Source of the DNA: Mayamaea pseudoterrestris | Lineage: Eukaryota > Bacillariophyta > Bacillariophyceae > Sellaphorales > Sellaphoraceae | Assembly: GCA_027923505.1 (NCBI GenBank) | Contig: BROI01000020.1 | Span: forward strand, 609,253 to 673,252 | Direction: 5' to 3' | DNA length: 64,000 nt | Part shown: positions 1 to 9,915 of the stretch, piece by piece | Layout of the letters: each line of letters begins with the position of its first letter | Position numbering within the stretch: the first letter of the stretch is position 1 | Position numbers and translations under genes: made by a program | The notes under the pieces: model-generated | Told to the model about the DNA's origin: nothing | Seen by the model: the letters and a program-made list of their open reading frames with translations, nothing else | The model's database searches: none

Positions 1-1829
1 CTCGGCGAGCTGCAGTGATCCGAACGTATTCAAGGTTGGAATCATTGATTCGGGCATGTCTGTATTGTAAGTAAATGTAAGGAGCTGTAATGACGAGCAA
101 TGCTGCGAGCGCTCAAGATGAGAGGTCCATGGTGGCTCGTGCTTGGCGATTCACTTGCATCTCACAATATACTTGCTTCTTCATATTTTCTCTTTTGTTA
201 ACTCGCTTTACAGTCACCCTGACTTGATTTGCAACAATGTTGGAACGGCGCAGTCGAATTGCCTCGGAGCGAGCTTTGGCCTTGACTCGAGCTTGAGCTG
301 GTACAATCCAGTCGCCTACCATGGTACGTTCTTCATTCGCAGCATTTGCATTCTTGCGCTTGGGAAATGCGATTAATTGAGAGATGAAACAGCGATGAAA
401 GCATGTCGAGAGTATACATGCGCGCATCGCGATGAATGTTTAACGCGCATGTCTAGCGCGAGCTTCGAGGAAGGGCGATGGAACGAGTCACTCGCTTGCA
501 TTAGCTAACCTGATTCATTCCATTCTCACATTGGCTTCTTTCACTTCACTTTATCACAGGAACTCATGTCAGCGGCATTATTGCGGCTCGCAAGAATGGA
601 AACGGAGTCGTCGGACTCATTCCGGATGACAATCTCTGCATCCTCACGGCTCGCGTACTGGACGACCACGACTTTGGCCTCTTTTCCAACATTATGGCCG
701 GAGTCAACTGGGCCGCCGACAATGGCGCCAAGGTCATCAACCTCAGTTTAGTCGGAGGAACCTATTTGCCGGCCATTAACCAAGCCTTTGAAGACTTTTA
801 CCAGAACCGCAACATTTTGGTCTTTGCCGCCGCTGGCAATGACGGCAGCTCCAACTATGCCTACCCTGCTTCATATCCATCCGTCATTTCCGTCGGAGCC
901 GTCGACATTAACAAGCAGCATACCTGGTTCTCCCAGCGCAATAGCATGGTTGACCTTGTCGGACCCGGCCAAGACATTCTGAGTACGCTTCCACTCGGTG
1001 TCGGCAATGTCATTGCGACATTGTCGGTCGGCAACGGCCAAGGCTTTTCCGGCATGTACGCCCAAGCCTCACCCCAGACCAACATTCAAGGAACCCTCAT
1101 TCATTGCGCCGACGGTTACACGTGCAATGGACCTGGTCGTCACATTTGCTTGATGCCAAGGTGAGTCTTAAAAGGGTGGCGTGTCTTACTCGCTAGCGGT
1201 AGTCGCCAGTAGTTTATTGCTTCAATGACAAACAACTCACTTCATTCTTCTAACACTTGTTATTCTTGCAGTGGAGGATCACCGCAAGCTTGCCAGATGA
1301 GCGGAGGTGTCGCCGTTGTCATTTACAACACCAACGCGGAGCGCTTGACCGACTACAGCTACTCTGGCGCAAGCCTCACCGTCATGATGGTTTCCAACGC
1401 TGATGGACAGATCCTTGCTGGAAGCTACATTGGCCAGTACGGTCAAGTTGTTGCGAACGATGGCTACGGGGTAAGTTGTTTTGTTGTCGTAGATCAATTT
1501 GTCAGTTGTTGCCGCACGTCTTGGACCCAATGCATCGCTGCCGCCCATCCTTGACTCAATGCACCTTCTAACACCTTGATACACCTCAATACACACCCTC
1601 AATCGCAAAAAAGTTTATGTTTGGGACTTCGATGGCAACGCCTCATGTGGCTGGAGCGGCCGCTTCCGTTTGGCGCGCATGCCCAAATTGTGGCAATGAT
1701 CAAGTCGCGGCCTGCCTCACCGCCACCGCCATGGACCTTGGCTCGTACGGCAAGGATACCTTGTACGGAAGCGGCATGGTTCAAGGCAAGAGCGCCTACC
1801 AGTGCCTCCAGCGCTCGGGCTGCTGCTAA
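1..1829 (+). CDS. Subtilisin-like serine protease (S8), 5' partial, five exons visible
   Basis: Secreted-type subtilase; the start lies before the window. The exons that fit are 1..66, 214..323, 560..1160, 1272..1470 and 1614..1829, all with GT-AG introns and matching phases. All four catalytic-site regions are present after splicing: the Asp in VGIIDSG (exon 1), the His in HGTHVSGI (the codon for G is split by the second intron), the oxyanion Asn in AAAGNDGS and the nucleophile Ser in GTSMATPHVAG (last exon). Between Asn and Ser there is an insertion of about 130 residues rich in Cys and ending near VVANDGYG; its GGVAVVIYN core looks like a protease-associated (PA) domain. The Cys-rich C-terminus (RSGCC) suggests disulfides and secretion. 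The family assignment is firm; the substrate is unknown. The protein ends soon after the Ser motif, so there is no long C-terminal domain. Confidence 0.93.
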
Positions 1830-2189
1830 ATGAACTGCAAGCGCCGCTTGTGACTGTGTGAATATACCCCTGTACTACTATTATCATCAATATCCGTGTA
1901 ACATTGGACGCTTTTTCTCGATTCTTGATTGTTGAATGTGGCTGACGGACCCTCTGTTGGATGCACATTTGACGTTCGCTCAAGGATTGAACTTTCTCAT
2001 ATTGGATGGAACCATATCATCATCAAATCATCTCTTGCAGATACATAGCTTTTTAAATGCTGCCATTGTAATACAATATGTTTCAATTACCAACTCAACT
2101 AACGTTTTGTTGTAGTGACTGTATCGTAGCTGTCGGAATAATGAACGACCTTGTGTGCAAGTTCACGAAGCCGGCAAGCCGTGGAGCAA
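1830..2189. other. Intergenic, 3' flank of the subtilase
   Basis: AT-rich 3' flank. No reading frame, RNA gene or repeat that I can support. Confidence 0.5.
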
Positions 2190-2455
2190 CTCTGGGTACT
2201 GAATTGTCGCCGCAATTTCGGCATGCGCGCCAAAGGGATGCGGCTTGTCCAACCACATGAGGAGTCGACCCACTTGTAACAAAGATAAAAGTGGTGGCAG
2301 CACAGCGCATATCAATTAGCAGCCCCAACGCTGGAGGCACTGTCAGGCGCTCTTGCCTTGACCCATGTCGCCCCGTACAAGGTATCCTTGCCGTACGAGC
2401 CAAGGTCAATGGCGGTGGCGGTGAGGCAGGCTGCGACTTAATGACTGCTATATAC
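2190..2455 (-). pseudogene. Scrambled, inverted copy of the subtilase last exon
   Basis: On the minus strand, positions 2262 to about 2195 encode STPHVVGQAASLWRACRNCG, close to the intact last exon (ATPHVAGAAASVWRACPNCG). Positions about 2450 to 2317 match the second half of that exon at DNA level but in another frame. On the minus strand the second-half block precedes the first-half block, so the order is swapped relative to the gene. The catalytic Ser codon region and the other exons are absent. This is a non-functional fragment, either from two tandem inverted exon copies that each lost one end or from a rearranged insertion. Confidence 0.75.
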
Positions 2456-2707
2456 ACAAAAGCAACCAAGGTCTGTGGCCTGCGTCAATGGATTGGTATG
2501 ACAGCGATGGGACGCAGCAACAAGTTGCGCAATTGGAAAGTTGGAGCAAGCGACAACATAATATGTGCGCTCTTCGCTACCCTAACGCGGTCGGCAGGCT
2601 TGCCATGTACGGCGTATCAATTCATATGAACAAGTTTTGCGAATGGCAAGTATATATTCTTCCTCTAATCATTTTATAGTTGATTAAAGTCATTGTGAGT
2701 GTCCGCA

Positions 2708-4042
2708 TCAGTTCTGATCGACATCCTCTTCTTCCGACATCTGGTAATGAGGATATAGGCCATCGATCAACTCTTTTAGCTTGTCCCTGGCCCGAATCGT
2801 AGTACTAGTCCACTCCTCAATTTCTTCGCAATCTGGCCAATTATATGTCCGATCGATCAAACGTCCCAAATGTTGGTAGGCTGATCCCAGTAGCTCTTCC
2901 TGCGTCTCGTCATCCATACTACCGGTCAAAATACGAATGCGCTCTTCTTGCGCATGCTCAAACTCGAACCGATGAATGATGGAGCGTTCCAGAGTCATCT
3001 TTTGCGACAACTTGCTACGTGTCCACGCGGCCTTTTTGAAACGCGGAGGATGTGGCGTTGAATAAGCTTTGAGTTCGCACCAGACACTGTAAAGACTCGG
3101 ATCATTTACCAACTGTCGACAAAGGGCATCGTCATGATACATTGATGGCACCAAGTACCACCGATGAATCACTGGTGGTTGTAAACCAACTGGTACATCC
3201 TCATCTGGAAAGTGGATGATCCATGCTGGCGTCCACTGGATCTTGCATACATTCTCAATAGGTGGCAGCAGGTCCAATTCATCCTCAAAAGCGACAATGT
3301 TTGTGTAGCTCGCTTCGCCAGCGACGAATGCGCAAATTGGTGTTGCGGCGGCGGCCGTGGACTTGCATGCTTCGTGCGCCAACATCTCGCTCTTGGCGTA
3401 GCAAACATGCGCCGCAATCTCGTCGCAGTCGGGCCACTTTTCCAACAGTGAAACAATCTTTTGAAGCTTTTCCGTAGCAAGCTGTGATGCTCGACGCAAC
3501 GACTTACTTTTGGGATATTTCGAGTAAAATTTGCGGACGCGGATTGCCTGGCGAATCTCAAACGTCGCACGCTCATTCAAGGCACGCTCCAAAGTAAGTT
3601 TATGGGAGCGCTTGCGATCGTCTTCTAAGTCCGTTTCCGACTTCTCCAACGGTTTCAGTGCAGCAGGTTTCTGCTCAAGCTCACGCGGAGTCGTGGACGG
3701 CAATTTCTTACCGCTAGCGAATCGTCGCAACGCAACGTAGAGATCCGCGTCATCAAACAACTGAAGCCAAAATTGCAAGCAAATGCCGAGACAAACGTGC
3801 ATAAAATCTTGGTGAATAATGACAGACGTAAAGTCTTTCGGCGGCGTCAAATTGTCGTTGAAATCAATGTAGCAGGGAACGGGAAACAATCCATCATTCT
3901 TCATGTCAGCATGCCGCGCTGCTGCAGCTGCAGATTCCTCATGCGTATCTTCGTCACTCATGCCGCTATCCGAATCGTCCATCATGGATTCATCAAATCC
4001 CATTTCGGATGCAGCGTCTTGAAAGCCTTCATCGCTGGACAT
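2708..4042 (-). CDS. Acidic protein with an internally duplicated 'TLER...WPDC-EI' module
   Basis: A single-exon protein of 444 residues starting at an ATG with a very acidic, Ser/Met-rich N-terminus (about residues 1-45). I do not recognise a catalytic family. Two helical modules of about 75 residues resemble each other: one near residues 145-225 (LTLERALNERATFEIRQA, then LEKWPDCDEIAAH) and one near residues 345-430 (MTLERSIIHRFEFEHAQEE, then TYNWPDCEEIEEW). Between them lies a region with conserved-looking aromatic patches (WTPAWIIHFPDED, HRWYLVPSMYHDD). No signal peptide or membrane segment is visible, so it is probably nuclear or cytosolic. The upstream neighbour is the satellite A island. 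Confidence 0.75.
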   Translation of the reverse strand: MSSDEGFQDAASEMGFDESMMDDSDSGMSDEDTHEESAAAAARHADMKNDGLFPVPCYIDFNDNLTPPKDFTSVIIHQDFMHVCLGICLQFWLQLFDDADLYVALRRFASGKKLPSTTPRELEQKPAALKPLEKSETDLEDDRKRSHKLTLERALNERATFEIRQAIRVRKFYSKYPKSKSLRRASQLATEKLQKIVSLLEKWPDCDEIAAHVCYAKSEMLAHEACKSTAAAATPICAFVAGEASYTNIVAFEDELDLLPPIENVCKIQWTPAWIIHFPDEDVPVGLQPPVIHRWYLVPSMYHDDALCRQLVNDPSLYSVWCELKAYSTPHPPRFKKAAWTRSKLSQKMTLERSIIHRFEFEHAQEERIRILTGSMDDETQEELLGSAYQHLGRLIDRTYNWPDCEEIEEWTSTTIRARDKLKELIDGLYPHYQMSEEEDVDQN

Positions 4043-4339
4043 GGTATGATTGTTGGTTTAGTACGGCGTACAATGATTCGTCGGAAGTCGGAAGAGTGCA
4101 GCAGTGCAGCCATGCGGTCTCGATCGACGAAAAGGATTCCACGGCGGAAAGCGTCGCAACGGGACAGACTCGGTTCGGCTTTGCATGTTCCCGGTAGATA
4201 CGATTCAATTCAATACTACGTATAGCAGATAAAAAACGTTTTACGCATGGCAAGAACATTCTTCTTCTACAATTTTTACAGTTGATATAAGTAACTATGA
4301 GTATCCTCATTGGTTCTGCCAGTTCAGCAGGTCCTTGCT
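4043..4339. other. Upstream region of the 2708-4042 gene
   Basis: Short intergenic DNA between the ATG of the acidic protein and the first satellite A monomer. No coding sequence that I can support. Confidence 0.4.
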
Positions 4340-5968
4340 TGTGTTGAAAAGTGGCACAGTATCTTAACTGAGACTGGTGACAACTTGTCACCAATCACAT
4401 TGCTGTCTATTAGGACACCCACTAGGCATACCATCTAGTAGCTCAGACTCAATAACGATGATGGCACCATTCTGGTGTGATTTGGGTGTATACATGGCTT
4501 GCTGTAGGGGCGTTAAAATTTAAGGCATCTGCCGGCTGAGACTGGTGACAAGTTGTCACCAGTCACATTGCCGTCCCCTGAGACACCAGCCAAGCCTACC
4601 ATCTTGTAGCGCAGCCTCAATAATGTTGTTGGCACCATTCTGGTGTAGTTTGGGCACCTACAGGGCATGCTATAGGGGCGTTTGAATGTCACGGCATCTG
4701 CGGGCTGAGACTGGTGACAAGTTGTCACCAAATACATTGCCATCCCCTGAGACACCAGCCAAGCCTACCATCTTGTAGCGCAGCCTGAATAATGATGCTG
4801 GCACCATTCTGGTGTAGTTTGGGCACCTACAGAGCCTGCTGTAGGGGCGTTTGAATGTCATGGCATCTGTGGGCTGAGACTGGTGACAAGTTGTCACCAA
4901 ATACATTGCCATCCCCTGAGACACCAGCCAAGACCACCATCTTGTAGCGCATCCTGAATAATGATGTTGGCACCATTCTGGTGTATTTTGGGCACCTACA
5001 GGGCTTGCTGTAGGGGCGTTTGAATGTCACGGCATCTGAAGTCAGAGACTGGTGACAAGTTGTCACCAATTACATTGCCATCCCCTGAGACACCAGCCAA
5101 GCCTACCATCTTGTAGCGCAGCCTGAATAAGGATGTTGGCACCATTTTGGTGTAACTTGGGCATCTACCGGGCCTGCTGTAGGGGTGTTTGAATGTCACG
5201 GCATCTGTGGGCTGAGACTGGTGACAAGTTGTCACCAAATACATTGCCATCCCCTGAGACACCAGCCAAGACTACCATCTTGTAGCGAAGCCTGATTAAT
5301 GATGTTGGCACCATTCTGGTGTATTTTGGGCACCTACAGGGCTTGCTGTAGGGGCATTTGAATGTCACGGCATCTGCGGGCTGAGACTGGTGACAAGTTG
5401 TCACCAAATACATTGACATCCCATGAGACACCAGCCAAGCCTACCATCTTGTAGTGCAGCCTGAATAATGATGTTGGCACCATTCTGGTACATTTTGGGC
5501 ACCTACAGGGCTTGCTGTAGGGGAATTTGAATGTCACGGCATCTGCGGGCTGAGACTGGTGACTTGTTGCCACCAAATACATTGCCATCCCCTGAGACAC
5601 CAGCCAAGCCTACCATCTTGTAGCGCAGTCTGAATAATGATGTTGGCACCATTCTGGTGCATTTTGGGCACCTACAGGGCCTGCGATAGTTGCGTTTGAA
5701 TGTCATGGCATCTGCGGGCTGAGACTGGTGAGAAGTTCACACCAGTCACATTGCCGTCCCCTGAGACACCAGCCAGGCATACCATTTTGTGACGCAGCCT
5801 AAATAATGATGTTGGCACCATTCTGGTGTAATTTGGGTGTAAACATGGCTTGCTGTATAAGTGTTAAATGTCAAGGCATCAGCTGGCTGAGACTGGTGAC
5901 AAGTTGTCACCAATCACATTGCAGTTGCCTGAGACACCAGCTAGGCATACTAGCTTGTAGTGCAGATA
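4340..5968. repeat. Satellite A, left island (169-bp monomer, about 9-10 copies)
   Basis: Tandem 169-bp monomers; the landmark TGGTGAC recurs at 4543, 4712, 4881, 5050 and 5219, exactly 169 apart. Each monomer contains a 19-bp palindrome, TGGTGACAA-N-TTGTCACCA, followed after about 20 bp by CCTGAGACACCAGCC. Inner monomers carry a GGGCACCTACAGGG block (type A1). The first and last monomers instead carry a TTGGGTGTATACATGG-like block (type A2) and are more diverged, as expected for array edges. Open frames of 80-88 residues on the minus strand are by-products of the repeat. Confidence 0.95.
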
Positions 5969-6235
5969 AATTCTAATAGCCCTCTTTTTTACATTTGACC
6001 AGCAAGACTGCCAAGTTACGCGAAGTAGTGGCCAATTAAGCGTGGCAAACAATTGGAATATTGCTCAATATGATACTCTACTTATGTGCTTGTCTGTATC
6101 TATATCTGCTCTTCTGGACCAGTGGCTGTTCGTGGCACTACGAACGCTAAATTTTTCAGCGAAAGCTTTGTCACCTTGCGCATGGCAAAGGCGAAAACAA
6201 GACTTTCTCACGCGGCACGGAGTAGCTTCTTGTTG

Positions 6236-7117
6236 CTATACATTGGTACTGCTTTTTGATTCGCCAGGAGTTTGCAACCTCTCTTGCTCTAGCGCTTTCA
6301 TTTCATACGGCCGTCCACCCAAGATTGGATACTTGAAGCAACCCAGGACGCCCGTGAACAAGACGAAGCCAATGACAAAATACCAGAACGATAGACTCAG
6401 TGCCACTTCCACTGCATACGAAACCAAAAAGCGATACGACTCGGCATTGGGTGTATACTTGATCTCCAATTTGGTCGCCACTTCCTCAGTTTGCTGGTTC
6501 GATTCCAAGGTTGCTCGCACCAGCACAATCAATGTTGATCCAGTCACAACCACCAAGACGATTAGCATAATGACATAGAATCGTATTCGATCGTTGCCGC
6601 CTTCATTCTTGCCAAAGCACTTGCACGACGCCAAGGTCCAAATGAGTGCGTCGTAAAAGGCGTTCAGTACGCCTCCAAGCGTCCACAGTACAATCATGCC
6701 ATTGGTCACATTGATTTGCGTCAATTGACTATCAATGTTTGTAAATCCCGTGACGGTGTGGTTCGTTTGTATCGAGTAGTACGAGGCGTCGTACTTTGAA
6801 TTGTCAATGACAAAGGCCACGTAGATAATGTTGGTAATGGCCAAGCCAAAGGCAAGACTGCCGACGAAGAACAGTAGGCGCAATTTGCCGTTAATGGGAT
6901 GAAGCTTGTGGCTAAAGCAAATGCCAAGGAGCGGGTGTGTATTCAAAAAGTATTGGCGCAAGTCTTGCAGGTAGGAATTGCCTGGCAAGTGGTAGGCGCC
7001 TTGCAAAAGGCGTTCGATAATGACGGCATCGGCCTCGTTGGCGCTCGTGATTTTAGACGATTCGGAGGCTGCTGCTGCAGCAGTACCTTTGCGAGAACTT
7101 GCGGTAGACGCAGACAT
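6236..7117 (-). CDS. Four-TM membrane protein, unknown function
   Basis: 293 residues from the ATG at 7117. The frame extends upstream to 7249, but the extra 44 residues are poorly protein-like, so I prefer MSASTASS. A Ser/Ala-rich soluble N-terminus is followed by a conserved-looking segment (LNTHPLLGICFSHKLHP, about residues 58-74) and then four hydrophobic helices near 80-105, 142-167, 181-203 and 240-262. The TM1-TM2 loop holds two N-glycosylation sequons (NHT, NVT), which places it on the lumenal or outer side and both termini in the cytosol. I recognise no transporter or receptor signature. The HPLL...HKLHP element just before TM1 may define a stramenopile family. Confidence 0.75.
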   Translation of the reverse strand: MSASTASSRKGTAAAAASESSKITSANEADAVIIERLLQGAYHLPGNSYLQDLRQYFLNTHPLLGICFSHKLHPINGKLRLLFFVGSLAFGLAITNIIYVAFVIDNSKYDASYYSIQTNHTVTGFTNIDSQLTQINVTNGMIVLWTLGGVLNAFYDALIWTLASCKCFGKNEGGNDRIRFYVIMLIVLVVVTGSTLIVLVRATLESNQQTEEVATKLEIKYTPNAESYRFLVSYAVEVALSLSFWYFVIGFVLFTGVLGCFKYPILGGRPYEMKALEQERLQTPGESKSSTNV

Positions 7118-7485
7118 GGTGGACTCTTGCTTGCTTGCATAAAATGCAGGATTACCGTAGTCGAGTGGCGGTCGAGTGGATGGAGTCGGGCCTTGCGAAT
7201 GGACGAACAAAACCAAGGATGGGTCGTGCTTCACGTCACACACATGCATCGCGAATATTGCCCCATGGGCCTGCTTGCAAGCCGGGCGGGCGATTCATGA
7301 AGCGTCGCTCCGGTTGCCGAGACAATTTTAACTGTTACTCGTACAACTTTAAAGCTACATTATACGGAATGGAAAGCAAAGCTACAAGGACGCAAGTAAC
7401 CTTAGCAAAATCGGAAGCATGTATTCGACAACACAAGCAAAAAAGAAAGCAAGCTTCCAGCAGTTACGAGCTACCGAAACGACAT

Positions 7486-8223
7486 TCATTCCTTGGCGTT
7501 GTTCACTGCCATTTCCAACATGTAAGCCAATTCCTGAACCTGCGCGTCGTCCTCGCCCTTTAGCTTTGTGTATATGCATATCGCTTGCTCCAGCTCCTGC
7601 GCTGCCTGCACGTAGTTTCCCAAGTGGTCGTGCATGGTACCAAGCTTGGCGTGCAGCTCGGCCCGAATTTGTGTTTCGACAATGTCAGCGCCTTCTCCCG
7701 ACACCAAGCTCTTGGCTAGATTGAGAGTTTCAATGGCTTGTTCAAAGTCACCCTTGGATTCCAGTACCGAACCTAGCTTGCTGTAGGCCGTTGCCAAGTT
7801 CTTGTTGCATGCGCCGTCGCTTCCGCTGCCACGCTGCTTCCAAAGTTCAATGGCATTTTGATGCGCCTTGATGCTTTCCGGATAGTTGCTAGCCTGAAAC
7901 ATGGCGTCACCTATCAGTGAATGAGTCGATGGATCGTTGGCATCCAAAGCGAGTCCCTTGCTCAATTGTCCAATGGCCTTTTCTGGTTCATTCATGCGCG
8001 TCCACAAGGCTCCAATCGTTTGACAGCATTCCAGTTCTGCTCCACCATCCAGTTTGGCAATGCGATTCCACAACATGATTTGCAGCTGCAGCATTTTGGA
8101 CTCCTCCGGTGAGTTTGGTTGCGTCAACTCGCGAACGGAATGTGCCGCTGTGCGCACCTCGGAAACATCAGACGATTGCAAAACTTGCTTAATGTGAGCG
8201 GCGTCAATCACTGGAGTTGTCAT
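7486..8223 (-). CDS. TPR-repeat protein
   Basis: 245 residues, single exon, ATG at 8223. Helical repeats with TPR spacing run from about residue 60 to the C-terminus; recognisable units include the EKAIGQLSKGLALDANDP, YPESIKAHQNAIELW, FEQAIETLNLAKSL and YVQAAQELEQAICIYTKL segments, with Leu/Ala/Tyr at TPR positions. The last unit resembles a kinesin-light-chain-type repeat. No enzymatic domain, signal peptide or TM is visible. It is probably a cytosolic scaffold or co-chaperone; partners cannot be inferred. The C-terminus (NNAKE) is intact. Confidence 0.85.
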   Translation of the reverse strand: MTTPVIDAAHIKQVLQSSDVSEVRTAAHSVRELTQPNSPEESKMLQLQIMLWNRIAKLDGGAELECCQTIGALWTRMNEPEKAIGQLSKGLALDANDPSTHSLIGDAMFQASNYPESIKAHQNAIELWKQRGSGSDGACNKNLATAYSKLGSVLESKGDFEQAIETLNLAKSLVSGEGADIVETQIRAELHAKLGTMHDHLGNYVQAAQELEQAICIYTKLKGEDDAQVQELAYMLEMAVNNAKE

Positions 8224-8519
8224 TTTCGTAGTGTAGCGATTAGTAGCAGCGAAGGCAATGATTACAAATCACTTGATCGATGGCTCGAACAGTTTCGTTT
8301 TGGGCTGTTGTGACTTTGTTGTTTCTTGACGCCAAGTTGCCGCAAGGAACGAGCATACGCACCGTCGTTGAACCGTCGTGCCAAAAGATTTCGAGTCATA
8401 AATCACAAACGACATTTCTCAAAATGACTCGTTTTTAGTATAGCCCAAGTACCGGTGCGTCGCTTGCAATCGTACGACGACGGGACCGCCACCTTCACGT
8501 CGTTGTCATTGTTACTCTT
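8224..8519. other. Short intergenic stretch with a TCAAAATGACTC motif
   Basis: Lies upstream of the TPR gene and downstream of the next minus-strand gene. It holds one copy of the recurrent motif CTCAAAATGACTC at 8418-8430, near a possible promoter. Confidence 0.35.
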
Positions 8520-9741
8520 TCATTTATCGTAGAGTAAATCTTCTAGTAGCAAGCATGTCGTCTCATCCAACTGCAAAAAGAAAGTTATGATATTGTTGGT
8601 GAGGTATGCCAAGGCCCTGTACAGCAAATATAGATAGTAAGTAAAAACATAGGATTATTTTAAACATCTACATCATGTAAAGCTCACCCAGTTTGGTTCA
8701 ATGTCAACAACTCCTTCTCCCTTTTGAATGAACGATTATGGGTCGTTACGATGCGCAACACATGCATATCTGCCGTACTTGGTGCATCCATCTGCGCAGC
8801 CTCAGGGTGATAACTTGGAAGTTGCTCATCAATGCCCGACAGCATCTCGCGATAAGATATATATATATATGAAACGGATCCCCTTCGGCGAACAAATCTT
8901 CCAGATGTGGTCCAATAAACATTGATTTGTTTTCGAACTTCGACACGACCAACCAGAAACTCGAATTTTCCAACGAATATAGCGTTGAATCTAATTCCTC
9001 GATAACACGATCTAAAGCAGCGTCCAACTCCTTTCCTTTTTTCTCGACGGGCTTGATAATGTTGATTTGCTGAAGGACGTAGGCACGCCGATCCGTGCGC
9101 GGAAGATTAGGGTTGGGTGCAGAATCAGAACTCCCAGCAGGATCGATGAGAGCCGGCAGACCTTGTTCGCAAGCTATGAAGACGGCCTGCCAAAAATCAA
9201 AATGCATCTGTCGCAACTTGGTGAGAATTTTATCAATGTCCTTTATAAGTCCGTCCAAAAAAATTTTGGAGGCCCTGGCTAGATCTGAATCAATGGTGGG
9301 CACCTCCGCCTGCTTCGCCACCGCCGCTTCCTGCGCCGCCTCTTCCTCCGCCTCCGCTACCTCCAGAGGATCCTGCGCCGCCTCTTTTTCCGTTTCCTTT
9401 GCCGCCGCCGCCGCCGCCCGCGCCTCCGCTTCCAAATCCTCCGCCACCGCCTCTTCCTCCGCCTGCTGCGCCTGCTGCGCCTTTGCCAGATGCTGCGCCT
9501 TTGCCAGCTTCACATGGTACATGAATGCTATTGGGTCGATCATGGCTCGGAAATTTAGGATCCTGCACGAGACTTCTGAGAATTTGATGGGTATTTTATA
9601 CAGCTTATCCTCGCCATCCTTAGCAGCAAACGGATTAGTCAAGTCGAGGGGAAGCTCCGTCTTTTGGTTGTCCTGCGTACCAGGCGCACCCTGTTCATTC
9701 GGATGCGCGCCTGTGATATTGCCTACCGGTGGTTCAGTCAT
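8520..9741 (-). CDS. Ala/Glu-rich coiled-coil protein with an apparent frameshift and a 3' intron
   Basis: The ATG at 9741 opens a frame to 8746. An Ala/Glu/Lys-rich coiled coil occupies about residues 75-150, followed by a helical domain (LDGLIKDIDKILTKLRQM; FWLVVSKFENKSMFIGPH). After the AT run at 8857-8870 this frame turns Arg/Cys-rich and unlike the rest. A change of 2 nt in that run moves to a frame reading EMLSGIDEQLPSYHPEA and onward, which looks far more protein-like. That frame reaches a good donor (TGG|GTGAGC) and a good acceptor (TGTACAG) bounding an intron at 8617..8687, then ends at TGA 8520-8522. So the true gene is probably complement(8520..8616, 8688..9741) with one indel in the dinucleotide run (allele, decay or sequencing error). 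Function unknown; no TM. If the indel is real, the product ends at 8746. Confidence 0.6.
8857..8870. repeat. AT dinucleotide run inside coding sequence
   Basis: Seven AT units within the 3' coding part of the 8520-9741 gene. It sits exactly where the frame switches, so its length decides which C-terminus is made. Confidence 0.85.
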
Positions 9742-9915
9742 GGTTCCTCAACTCGATGATCAAGAGCTTCGAAGCAAAATAATAATGGAGCAGAATTCTT
9801 CCCTTTGCTTTGCTGCCGCCGTCGACGACGGATTTTTTGGTCACAACCCCCGCTCCTACGCTAACCCCTGAGAGGGTGGTCACGGGATTGGATTGATTGA
9901 GTCGTGCCGCACCCC

